A stretch of 64,000 nucleotides of DNA from Roseateles_B flavus (GTDB lineage: Bacteria; Pseudomonadota; Gammaproteobacteria; Burkholderiales; Burkholderiaceae_C): positions 341,490 through 405,489 of the forward strand of contig NZ_JBDPZC010000004.1 of assembly GCF_039872765.1 (NCBI RefSeq), in the 5' to 3' direction. Under the pieces are notes generated by a model that was not told the origin of the DNA, searched no databases, and worked only from the letters and a program-made list of their open reading frames with translations. The translations under genes and the position numbers were made by a program. Of the stretch, positions 8,335 through 16,539 are shown piece by piece. How positions within the stretch are numbered: position 1 is the stretch's first letter; each line of letters starts with the position of its first letter.

Positions 8335-9654
8335 TCAGGGCGCGCGCACGCCGTGCCGTGCCTCGAGCAGGCTCAGGGTCTGATCCAGGCGTGCCATGGC
8401 CAGCGAGCAGCGGCTCGGCGGCTTGAGTGCGCCCGGTACTAGTTCACGCTTGCTGTCGCAGAGCCGGTCGACGCGCAGGGTCAGGCCGTGGCGCGCCAGC
8501 TTGGGGGTCAGGTCTTGCGCGCGTTCCAGCAGCTGGCGGCGCGTGGCCTGGTAGGCGTGCTCGGCCAGGTGGCGCCGCTGCGAATAGCTGAAGGTGTTGG
8601 CCATGAAGAGCTCGGCATCGCGCTTGCTGGGCTCGAAGAGCAGGATGTCGGTGTCGGGGTGGCTGCGGGCATAGCCCTTCATGCCCAGCTCCAGGCGCGA
8701 ATGGATCAGCGATCGCAGGGTCTGGGACAGCACCACGGGCAGGCCGCCATCGACCAGGCGCGGGATGCGCTGCCCCTTGGGCCGCGCGCTTCGGTGCGGC
8801 TCGTGCTCCTGCACCCCCGGCTCGCCCTCGTAGGGCACCAGCGGGTTCAGGCACAGCAGCAGGTCCAGGCCTTCCTTCAGCAGCACGGAGGCGTGGATCG
8901 TCTTCTTGAGCGCACCGTCCACGTAGTAGCGGCCGTCGATCTCCACCGGCGGGAAGAGGCCGGGCAGGGCGGCGCTGGCCTGCACGGCCTTGGAGACTGG
9001 CACGTGGTCCCAGCCGGGCAGGCCGAAGGGCACGGCCTCGCCGCTGTCCAGGTCGGTCGCGACCAGGACCAGGCGGTGGCGCAGCGCGCGGAAGTCGTCA
9101 CTGCGGCCGGGCCGGCTGAACTGCGCGTGCAGCTGCTCGGCCAGGGCTTCGCCGGACAGCAGACCCGCCGGCAGGGCACGGCCCAGGCGCTCGAAGGCGC
9201 CTAGCACGGAGCGGCCCTGCACCACGGTCTGCCACAGCGCCGTGCCGACCAGGCCGGGCACGGTGCGCAGGCGGCGCCAGTATTCGTCCCAGGCCGGATG
9301 CAGCAGGACGGAGGGGTCGAAGGTGTCGGGCGAGCGGGCGCTGTTCTCGATGAAGGCCTCCGAGAGATCGCGCGGCGAGAGCCCGTTGATCAGGCCCGCG
9401 GCGATGAAGCCGCCGGCGCTGACGCCGATGTAGCTGTCGCAGTTGCGCAGGTCCAGGCCATCGATGGATTCCTCCAGCGCACACAGGGCGCCGATCTCGT
9501 AGATGGCGCCCAGCGGGCCGCCGCCGGCCAGCGCCAGGCCGATGCGCGGACCGCCCTTGGGCTGGTCAGCCCGCCGCCGCCGGGGCGCCGCGGAAGCGGC
9601 AGGGGCCTCTGTGGTGCTGCGCGTCGAGGGGCGGGGGCGGGAACGGGCGTTCAT
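8335..9654 (-). CDS. Patatin-like phospholipase/lipid hydrolase
   Basis: The protein belongs to the patatin family of lipid acyl hydrolases with a Ser-Asp dyad. The oxyanion hole is the AGGGPLGA stretch (about residues 43-50), the nucleophile elbow is GVSAGG with Ser79, and the catalytic Asp is Asp246 in DGALKK. It is 439 residues from the ATG at 9654; a TTG at 9684 would extend it by 10 residues without a ribosome site. The first 35 residues are Arg/Pro/Ala-rich and likely disordered. In beta- and gammaproteobacteria such proteins sit near PHA or lipid genes. Here the phasin gene is the next one upstream on the same strand, so a role at lipid or PHA granules is possible but inferred. Confidence 0.93.
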   Translation of the reverse strand: MNARSRPRPSTRSTTEAPAASAAPRRRRADQPKGGPRIGLALAGGGPLGAIYEIGALCALEESIDGLDLRNCDSYIGVSAGGFIAAGLINGLSPRDLSEAFIENSARSPDTFDPSVLLHPAWDEYWRRLRTVPGLVGTALWQTVVQGRSVLGAFERLGRALPAGLLSGEALAEQLHAQFSRPGRSDDFRALRHRLVLVATDLDSGEAVPFGLPGWDHVPVSKAVQASAALPGLFPPVEIDGRYYVDGALKKTIHASVLLKEGLDLLLCLNPLVPYEGEPGVQEHEPHRSARPKGQRIPRLVDGGLPVVLSQTLRSLIHSRLELGMKGYARSHPDTDILLFEPSKRDAELFMANTFSYSQRRHLAEHAYQATRRQLLERAQDLTPKLARHGLTLRVDRLCDSKRELVPGALKPPSRCSLAMARLDQTLSLLEARHGVRAP

Positions 9655-9808
9655 GCGGTGGCGGATCCTGTTTGTCTCGCTCAAGAAATGGACAAGCCGC
9701 CTCGGTGGGCCTCGCCCCGATCGATCGGGACTGGCGCGAGGCGGCTGGTCACGGGCGCTCTGGAGGCGCCTTGCGGGCCCCGCTCAGGCGAGGCCTCTGC
9801 GTTCAGGC

Positions 9809-10561
9809 TCAGGCCTGGACGGCTTCGGCGGCCGGGGCTGCCGGAGCCGGGGCGGCGGGCTTGGCCGCGGCCTTGCGAGCCGCAGGCTTGGCGGCCGACT
9901 TGAAGACAGCCTTCTTGGCGGCCGGCTTTGCGGCAGGCTTCGCGGCCGGCTTTGCGGCGGTCTTCTGGGCAGCAGGCTTCGCAGCAGCCTTGGCAGCGGG
10001 CTTCGCAGCAGCCTTCACGGCCTTCTTGGCGGCCGGCTTTGCGGCGGGCTTGGCAGCAGCCTTGGCCGCCGGCTTCGCAGCGGGTGCCTTCTTGGCCGAC
10101 TTCTTGGCCGGGGCGATGCCCACGGCGGCGCTCAGCGCGTCGATGCGGGCGATCAGCTGCTCCACATCCTTGCTGCTGGGCACGCCCAGGCGGTTCAGGG
10201 CGCGGGCCACGCGTTCCTCGAAGATGGTCTCCAGCTTGTCCCAGTGCTGGCCGGCCTTGGCGCCGACTTCACCGGCCATGCCGCTCATCTTGTTGGCCAC
10301 GGCGCCGAGCTTCTCCTCAGCAGCGGACTGGGTCTTCTTCTGCAGCTTCATGCCTTCCTTCACCAGGGTCTCGAAGACCTTGCCGCCTTCGCCCTGTGCC
10401 TTGGAGAAAGCGCCCAGGCCGGCGGCCCAGATCTGCTGTGCGGAATCCTTGATCGTCTGGGCCACCTGGTTGTCCAGCAGGCCGGCGGGCAGTGCACCAC
10501 CGAAAGCGCTGTTGGCGGAGGCCTTGTTCTTGGCAGCCATTTTCTGCAGCTTCTTGACCAT
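9809..10561 (-). CDS. PhaF/PhaI-type phasin with histone H1-like tail
   Basis: The N-terminal 120 residues look like a poly(3-hydroxyalkanoate) granule-associated protein: DSAQQIWAAGLGAFSKAQGEGGKVFETLVKEG, then an amphipathic helix region. From about residue 155 the protein becomes a run of AAKPAAKPAAKKA-type repeats like eukaryotic histone H1 tails. PhaF of Pseudomonas has the same layout; it coats granules and binds DNA through the basic tail, helping to distribute granules at division. Start at 10561 has AAGGA 8 nt upstream. The gene is divergent from the acyl-CoA reductase, which supports a storage-lipid context. The repeat tail is length-variable in this family. Confidence 0.9.
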   Translation of the reverse strand: MVKKLQKMAAKNKASANSAFGGALPAGLLDNQVAQTIKDSAQQIWAAGLGAFSKAQGEGGKVFETLVKEGMKLQKKTQSAAEEKLGAVANKMSGMAGEVGAKAGQHWDKLETIFEERVARALNRLGVPSSKDVEQLIARIDALSAAVGIAPAKKSAKKAPAAKPAAKAAAKPAAKPAAKKAVKAAAKPAAKAAAKPAAQKTAAKPAAKPAAKPAAKKAVFKSAAKPAARKAAAKPAAPAPAAPAAEAVQA

Positions 10562-10826
10562 TGTTGAGTCCTTTTCTTGAGGTGGAACTACGCGAGAGTC
10601 GCTGAAACTTTCCACGCGGCATTGTCGCGCCAGCGCAGGCCCTCCAGCAGGGATGGAACCACTATAGGCCCCGCCACCCTGCGGTGCTCACCCAATCCTA
10701 GTGTGCGGTCTCTATGCTCTAGAGTCGGCCCTGGGGAAAGCGCGCAGCGGTGAAACCCGGGGTTTGGACAAGAATCGTCCGACCCTCTGCCTCCCACAGG
10801 CCAACCAAGAACACAGGAGAGACACG

Positions 10827-12821
10827 ATGCAGTACTTCGTCACGGGCGCCACAGGCTTCATCGGCAAGCGGCTGGTCAGGAAGCTCCTGGCACGGCGCGG
10901 CAGCACGGTGTACTTCCTGCTGCGCGAGGAGAGCCGCGACAAGCTGCCCGAGCTGCTGGCCTACTGGGGCGTCAGCAAGAACCGGGCGATCCCGGTCTTC
11001 GGGGACCTCACCGGGCGCAAGCTGGGTGTCAGCAACGAGGACATCAAGAGCCTCAAGGGCCAGATCGACCACCTCTACCACCTCGCCGCGGTCTACGACC
11101 TCAAGGCCGACGAGGACAGCCAGGTTCGCACCAACATCGAGGGCACGCGCAACATGCTGGACTTCGCCGCGGCCATCGACGCCGGGCATGTGCACCATGT
11201 GTCCTCCATCGCCGCGGCCGGCCTCTACGAAGGCGTGTTCCGCGAAGACATGTTCGACGAGGCGGAAAACCTCGACCACCCCTACTTCATGACCAAGCAC
11301 GAGAGCGAGAAGCTCGTGCGCAAGGACTGCAAGAAGCCCTGGACCGTCTACCGCCCCGCCATGGTCGTGGGGGACTCGCAGAGCGGCGAGATGGACAAGG
11401 TCGACGGCCCCTACTACTTCTTCAAGCCCATCCAGCGCCTGCGCCAGATCCTGCCGCCCTGGATGCCCTCCATCGGCCTGGAAGGGGGCCGCGTCAACAT
11501 CGTGCCCGTGGACTACGTGGTCAACGCGCTCGACCACATCAGCCACCAGGTGAAGGCCGGCGGCGGCTGCTACCACCTCGTGGACCCGGTGGGCTACCGC
11601 GTGGGCGATGTGCTGGACATCTTCTCCAAGGCCGCGCACGCCCCCAAAATGAACCTCTTCGTCAATGCCGCCCTGCTGGGCTTCATTCCGAAGAGCGTCA
11701 AGAAGGGCCTGATGGCGCTGGCGCCGGTGCGCCGCATCCGCCACGCCGTGATGAAGGACCTCGGCCTGCCCGAGGACATGTTCAACTTCATCAACTACCC
11801 CACGCGCTTCGACAGCCGCGAGACCGAGAAGGCGCTCAAGGGGTCAGGTATTGCCTGCCCCAACCTGCATGACTACGCCTGGCGCCTGTGGGACTACTGG
11901 GAGCGCCACCTCGACCCGGACCTCTTCATCGACCGCAGCCTCAAGGGCGCGACCGGCGGCAAGGTCGTGCTGGTGACGGGCGGCTCCTCGGGCATCGGCC
12001 TGGCCGCGGCCAAGAAGTTCGCCGAGGCCGGTGCCATCACCATCATCTGTGCCCGTGACGAGGGCAAGCTGGACGAGGCGGTGAAGGAGATCCGCGAGCA
12101 CGCCGGCAAGGGCGCGCAGGTGCACAGCTATTCGGCCGACATCGCCAGCGAGGAGAGCTGCGCCGGCATGATCACCTGGATCAACGAGAACTTCGGCGGC
12201 GTCGACTTCCTGATCAACAACGCCGGCCGCTCCATCCGCCGCGCCATCGAGTCCAGCTACGACCGCTTCCACGACTACGAGCGCACCATGCAGCTGAACT
12301 ACTTCGGCTGCCTGCGCGTCACCATGGGCCTGCTGCCGGGCATGGTCGCGAAGAAGAAGGGGCATGTGGTCAACATCTCCAGCATCGGCGTGCTGACCAA
12401 TGCGCCGCGCTTCTCGGCCTATGTGGCCTCCAAGGCTGCGCTGGACGCCTGGACCCGCTGCGCCTCCAGCGAGTACGCGGATCTGGGCATCACCTTCACC
12501 ACCATCAACATGCCCCTGGTGCGCACGCCCATGATCGCGCCCACCAAGATCTACAACAACGTCCCGACCCTGGCCCCCGAGGAAGCCGCGGACATGATCG
12601 CCCAGGCCTGCATCGCCAAGCCCGTGCGCATCGCCACCCGCCTGGGCATCACCGGCGAGCTGCTGCATGCCCTGATGCCCCGCGTGGCCCAGATCGTGAT
12701 GAACACCAGCTTCCGCATGTTCCCCGACAGCGACGCAGCCAAGGGCGAGAAGGGCGGCAAGCCGCAGCTGTCGCCGGAGGCGATTGCGCTGCAGCAGATG
12801 ATGCGGGGCATTCATTTCTGA
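10827..12821 (+). CDS. Bacterial two-domain fatty acyl-CoA reductase (alcohol-forming)
   Basis: The 664-residue protein has two Rossmann domains. The N-terminal reductase domain starts MQYFVTGATGFIGKRL (GxxGxxG at residues 7-13) and has HHVSSIAAAGL, YFMTKHESEK, NIVPVDYVV and NYPTRFD. The C-terminal classical SDR domain has TGGSSGIG (384-391), NNAGRS, and YVASK with catalytic Tyr532 and Lys536. Layout and many blocks match my recollection of the Marinobacter acyl-CoA/aldehyde reductases that make fatty alcohols for wax esters using NADPH. An AGGAGA ribosome site precedes the ATG. No wax ester synthase gene is present in this window. The neighbouring divergent phasin suggests neutral-lipid storage. 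Confidence 0.9.
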   Translation: MQYFVTGATGFIGKRLVRKLLARRGSTVYFLLREESRDKLPELLAYWGVSKNRAIPVFGDLTGRKLGVSNEDIKSLKGQIDHLYHLAAVYDLKADEDSQVRTNIEGTRNMLDFAAAIDAGHVHHVSSIAAAGLYEGVFREDMFDEAENLDHPYFMTKHESEKLVRKDCKKPWTVYRPAMVVGDSQSGEMDKVDGPYYFFKPIQRLRQILPPWMPSIGLEGGRVNIVPVDYVVNALDHISHQVKAGGGCYHLVDPVGYRVGDVLDIFSKAAHAPKMNLFVNAALLGFIPKSVKKGLMALAPVRRIRHAVMKDLGLPEDMFNFINYPTRFDSRETEKALKGSGIACPNLHDYAWRLWDYWERHLDPDLFIDRSLKGATGGKVVLVTGGSSGIGLAAAKKFAEAGAITIICARDEGKLDEAVKEIREHAGKGAQVHSYSADIASEESCAGMITWINENFGGVDFLINNAGRSIRRAIESSYDRFHDYERTMQLNYFGCLRVTMGLLPGMVAKKKGHVVNISSIGVLTNAPRFSAYVASKAALDAWTRCASSEYADLGITFTTINMPLVRTPMIAPTKIYNNVPTLAPEEAADMIAQACIAKPVRIATRLGITGELLHALMPRVAQIVMNTSFRMFPDSDAAKGEKGGKPQLSPEAIALQQMMRGIHF

Positions 12822-13075
12822 GCTGAGGCCGCCAGGGAGCCGGGCTGGGCCCCTGGATCGCCGGACGCTGGCCGCAGCCCCTGGCTGAGGCCATCAGTCA
12901 GACAGGGCCCCTCTCGTCTGTCACTCCAAGGGTGTGGTCTGCTGATCCGCGCCGAGCCGCAGCGCAAGCCGTTCGGCTTCTGGCGAGGCCAGCGCCTGCG
13001 CGCCATCGAGCCCCGGCAGAGGCCTGGCGGCAAGTACGGGGCTGGCAGGCCAGCCCCTGCGCCCTTGCGTTTTCC

Positions 13076-14575
13076 TCAGGAGCGGAAGTGCCGCCAAGCG
13101 GCATAGCCCAGGCCCCCCAGGGCCAGGGCTCCCAGGCCAGCCATCAGGCCGGTCCAGAGGCCGTGCCCCTGCGCTTCGGCGTTCAGTTCCCGCCGGGATT
13201 TGGCCGTATGGCCTTCCCGCGCCCGCAGGCCATGATCGGCCCTCAGCCGGTTCTCCGTGGGCCCCACTCCCGTGGAGATGGTGCGCTGTTCCTCGAGGTT
13301 CCCCCAGTGCGCCAGCGGGGTGCCATGTGCATAGTCGTCGGGGTTGCCCGGATCCCGTTCGTTGCGCTTGTCGTGCAGGGCGTGCACCAGTTCATGGCCC
13401 AGCACGATGTGGGCGGGGGCGACCACCAGGTCGGTGTTGACGCCCGCATGGTTGAGGTTCTCGCTGTCCCGGAGTCCACGAAGCACCCGCAGATTGGTGC
13501 CATGGGGGGCCTGGGAGGCGGCGGCGGGCTCGTCGGCATCCTGGCTGCGGAAGTCCGCGCGGCTTTCGTCCAGGAAAGGCATCATGGCCTGATGCCGCCG
13601 ATCGATCTCCTCCTGCTGCTCCTCGGTGGCAATCTGCCCATTGTTCGTGGCCGCCATGATTTCCATGTAGCGGGTGCGCACCCCCGCAAAGGCCCTGCGG
13701 TTGGCTTCCCGCTGGACCTGTTCCTCCTCAGACAGGCGCTCCGTCGGGTTCACGTTGATGTAGTAGGGCTCAGCCTCCTCGCCGTCCGGCTGCTGGCGCA
13801 GTTCTTCCACCAGTTCGCGCCCATGCCTTCGAGACATCAGGCGGGCGAAGTTGGCGCGGATTTCCCGGTTGTCCCCTTCGTGTGCCTCGCCCTGCTCGAA
13901 GCGGATGGCCCCCAGGCCGCCCCGCACCTCGTTCCAGGCATCGTCCAGTCGTCCACGCTGGCCCTCGTCCAGGTCTTCCGCACTGAAGAGGCGGAGGTTG
14001 TGTGTGTGGACGTAGTCCACATGGTCTCGATGGGCCTCCTGGATCTCGTCCATGAGGTTGAGCATGTAGTCCCGGCGAGTGCCTCCGTTCTGGAGGTCCC
14101 CCATGGCACCCAGGTATGCGTACACCCCATGCTCCGCCCGGTCCAGGGCACTCGCCCGATGGTCGGAAAAGGCCTGATCGGTCTCGAACTGATCCCGGTC
14201 GAGCTGGTAGGCCTCCAGAGCATCGCGGATGGTGGCCAGCTGGGGCTCCGTTTCGAAGTTGCCACCTTGCCGGCCGATGCCTGCGGTGAAAGCCGGCCCC
14301 AGGCGGAGCAACTGGATCGGAGCCGTGGCGACGGCTGGGGCTTGGGAATCCGGGGCTGGTGCAAGCGCAAGCAGGTTCGCAGCCCGTCGAAACTGGGCGC
14401 TCACCCGTGGCGAGCCATGCATCTGCCTGATCCGGGCCTTCTCCTGGAGCGCCCTCGAACTGGTGTGGATGCCTGCCGCCAGCCCCCCTGAAGAATTGCT
14501 GCGTGTGGGAGCGGAGTCCTGCGCCTGGGGCCCGCCGTGAGTCGCGGGGCGCTGAGATTGGAGTTGGGCTTTCAT
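13076..14575 (-). CDS. M91/NleD-like zinc metallopeptidase with C-terminal membrane anchor
   Basis: The 499-residue protein has HELVH at residues 394-398 within VLGHELVHALHDKRN, then EEQRTI and a TENRLRADHG segment. This arrangement resembles peptidase M91, the family of the type III effector NleD. The N-terminal 100 residues are polar and disordered and include SPRVSAQFRRAANLLALAP, reminiscent of leader regions in contractile-injection-system cargo proteins. The last 25 residues form one hydrophobic helix followed by a basic end, so the protein may be membrane-anchored. No cysteine-rich, signal-peptide or toxin-immunity features are clear. There are no secretion-system genes next to it. The start at 14575 is chosen over an upstream in-frame ATG at 14596. 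Function as a toxin or effector is inference. Confidence 0.65.
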   Translation of the reverse strand: MKAQLQSQRPATHGGPQAQDSAPTRSNSSGGLAAGIHTSSRALQEKARIRQMHGSPRVSAQFRRAANLLALAPAPDSQAPAVATAPIQLLRLGPAFTAGIGRQGGNFETEPQLATIRDALEAYQLDRDQFETDQAFSDHRASALDRAEHGVYAYLGAMGDLQNGGTRRDYMLNLMDEIQEAHRDHVDYVHTHNLRLFSAEDLDEGQRGRLDDAWNEVRGGLGAIRFEQGEAHEGDNREIRANFARLMSRRHGRELVEELRQQPDGEEAEPYYINVNPTERLSEEEQVQREANRRAFAGVRTRYMEIMAATNNGQIATEEQQEEIDRRHQAMMPFLDESRADFRSQDADEPAAASQAPHGTNLRVLRGLRDSENLNHAGVNTDLVVAPAHIVLGHELVHALHDKRNERDPGNPDDYAHGTPLAHWGNLEEQRTISTGVGPTENRLRADHGLRAREGHTAKSRRELNAEAQGHGLWTGLMAGLGALALGGLGYAAWRHFRS

Positions 14576-14829
14576 GGAGTATCCACCGCCTGTCATGGGT
14601 TTTCGGTGCCGAGTGCTGGGCTGACCTCAGCAGGGGTCTGTGCGGGACACCACGGGCCTGAACCGCGCCCCAATCACGCCCCCAATCACGCCCCCAAGCA
14701 GGCTCCTCAGGACCCGGCCCACAACGCTGTCCGTGCGCCAAGCTCTGGCCGCCGTCTCCTGCCTACCACCCGCAAGACCTGACCCCGCGGCAGATGCCGG
14801 GGCGCCTGCCTCCGCAAGCCTATCCTCAT

Positions 14830-15366
14830 TCAGCGAGCATGGCCACCTCCAGCCGCCTTCTCCGAGCGGGACTTCAGCGGCAGAAAGCCCTTCGGATCAC
14901 CATCCCTCACGGCCCACCTCGCCGCAAAGCGCCGGCGCAGCTCCGCGAACTTCAGCGCGTTCTCCTCAAGGCAGGCGGCCGACGGCACGTAGGGCTTCCA
15001 GTGCGAGGGCGCACCCGGCGGGGGCGGCTGGGGCGGGCCGCCGGCGAGGTGCTCGGCGCCCAGCCAGTACTTGTCAGTCCAGGGGCCGTCCTGCGATTGC
15101 AGCTGGAACACCATGGGATGGCCTGGCCCGCCGATCCGCAGCATGAATCCGCCCATCGCCGTCTCGGACTCAAAGCGCAGGCCCAGGTCGATCGCGGCCT
15201 CGACCATCAGCAGCTGCGCCTGCTTCAGCGCCTGCTCGTCCGGGACGCGGAACTCGAAGGCGGCGCATCGGGTGAAGGGCCGGTCCTTTTGCAGCTCGCC
15301 AGGACGGGGCGCGCAAGCGGCGAGCACCAGCGTGGCGAGCGCCAGCCTCCAGGCTGCCCGAGGCAT
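14830..15366 (-). CDS. Putative lipoprotein, unknown function
   Basis: The 178-residue protein starts MPRAAWRLALATLVLAAC, a signal peptide with a lipobox-like LVLAAC, so the mature protein is probably lipid-anchored at the Cys. The rest has no family that I recognise. It is moderately charged, with a proline-rich PPQPPPPG loop in the middle and a Lys/Arg-rich C-terminus. The ATG at 15366 is preferred to one at 15420 because it gives a proper signal peptide. It is the last gene of a minus-strand run that includes the two genes upstream. Confidence 0.7.
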   Translation of the reverse strand: MPRAAWRLALATLVLAACAPRPGELQKDRPFTRCAAFEFRVPDEQALKQAQLLMVEAAIDLGLRFESETAMGGFMLRIGGPGHPMVFQLQSQDGPWTDKYWLGAEHLAGGPPQPPPPGAPSHWKPYVPSAACLEENALKFAELRRRFAARWAVRDGDPKGFLPLKSRSEKAAGGGHAR

Positions 15367-15455
15367 CGTCAACGGCGGGGTTGGAGGTGAGTGGCGCACG
15401 AGGTAGGACGGAATCGGCAATGGGGCGAGGAGCGTCGCGGCAGTACCCGCGGAGA

Positions 15456-15941
15456 TCAGGCGGCCGGCGCCGCCAGACGCCTGGCCTTCGCCTCACTGAT
15501 CACCTCGCCGCGCGGCCACTGCAAATAGGGCCGCAGCGTGAGCCGGTCGACCTCGCTCAGCGGCTGGCTCAGCGGCGCCGCAAGCGCACGTACCTGGGGC
15601 CAGGGCGCCTGCGCTGCCATTGCCGCATAGAACTGCATCAGCTTCGGCAGGTTCTCGAGAGCGGGGGCTGCCTCGAGCGGGCGCAGATCGCAGACGAAGG
15701 AGAACTGGAAGGTATTGCCCCGCTGTATCCATTCATCCCGCCGCCAGGCGTGGGCCGGATTCTCGTGGAGCATGAGGTTGACGATGTCCACACCCTTGGC
15801 TTCCGGCCCGCGGAGCTGATCCCGGATGGGCTTGAGGCGGCGCGCGAACCATTCTGCGAAACCCCAGTACGAGGCGGTCAGTGCCCGCTCACGCGCCTGC
15901 GAGTCGGGGTAGTAGTAGAGGCGGACGCTGGCAATGCTCAT
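15456..15941 (-). CDS. Hypothetical protein, 161 residues
   Basis: I do not recognise the family. The protein starts MSIASVRLYYYPDSQARER, is rich in Trp and aromatic residues (YWGFAEWFARRL, HAWRRDEWIQ) and has no signal peptide or membrane segment. It lies 13 bp downstream of the YCII-like gene on the same strand, so the two are probably co-transcribed. High third-position GC throughout supports real coding. Confidence 0.65.
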   Translation of the reverse strand: MSIASVRLYYYPDSQARERALTASYWGFAEWFARRLKPIRDQLRGPEAKGVDIVNLMLHENPAHAWRRDEWIQRGNTFQFSFVCDLRPLEAAPALENLPKLMQFYAAMAAQAPWPQVRALAAPLSQPLSEVDRLTLRPYLQWPRGEVISEAKARRLAAPAA

Positions 15942-15954
15942 GGGCCGCAGTGTC

Positions 15955-16296
15955 TCAGCTCTCCGGGTCGTACCCAAAATCCCGCAGCTCCTGCGCACAC
16001 CGGCAGGCGGCGGCGATCTTCGCGGACCACAGCAGGGCGGCTTCGCGCGAGGGCAGCTCCAGCACGCAGAAGCCGCCGTCGAGCTCCCTTGTCTGTGGGT
16101 AGGTCCCGGGGCTGACAGCCCCGTCCGGGGCGACCGTGACGGGCGCGACCGCCCCGTTGATGCCCCCACCGAACACATACACCCCCGCCGCCTTCGCCTC
16201 GCGGATGACCTGGCGCGCGGCTTCGCCGACGGCAGGCAGGTCCTCGGCTGGGACGGTCATGGCGGGGGAGGGGAAGGAGATCAGGTACTTGGTCAT
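15955..16296 (-). CDS. YCII-domain protein
   Basis: The 113-residue protein has the YCII/DGPF fold pattern: an N-terminal strand MTKYLISFP, ETAARQ-like helix around VGEAARQVIREAKAAGVYVFGGG, then PYT-like loop, LDGGFCVLELPSREAALLWSAKIA, and a C-terminal strand. YCII proteins include small enzymes and accessory proteins often linked to ECF sigma factors; no sigma factor is next to this one. It is followed closely by the hypothetical gene, consistent with an operon. Confidence 0.8.
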   Translation of the reverse strand: MTKYLISFPSPAMTVPAEDLPAVGEAARQVIREAKAAGVYVFGGGINGAVAPVTVAPDGAVSPGTYPQTRELDGGFCVLELPSREAALLWSAKIAAACRCAQELRDFGYDPES

Positions 16297-16539
16297 CGGG
16301 CGGTCCTCAGTCAGGGCCTGGTCGCCTCGGCGAAGCAGGGGGCGGTTGAACGTCAGGTGATGCGAGATTCTGGCTCGATCGATGGCGCCGGTGCACGCCC
16401 ATGCCCCAGGGCCTGGGACTGCGTCCAGCGGGCCGCCAGCCCAGGCCGAGCCCTGTCACAAAAAATTGCAGCGCCCCCGCAGCCCCCCTGCTTCAATGCC
16501 ACCGGACAACGCGGCGCCCTGCGTCGCACGGAGTGACAG

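Noticed and set aside
12932..14491. A plus-strand open frame of 519 codons
   Set aside because: Opposite of the M91-like gene. The minus-strand protein has the metallopeptidase motif and a C-terminal helix, while this frame has none.
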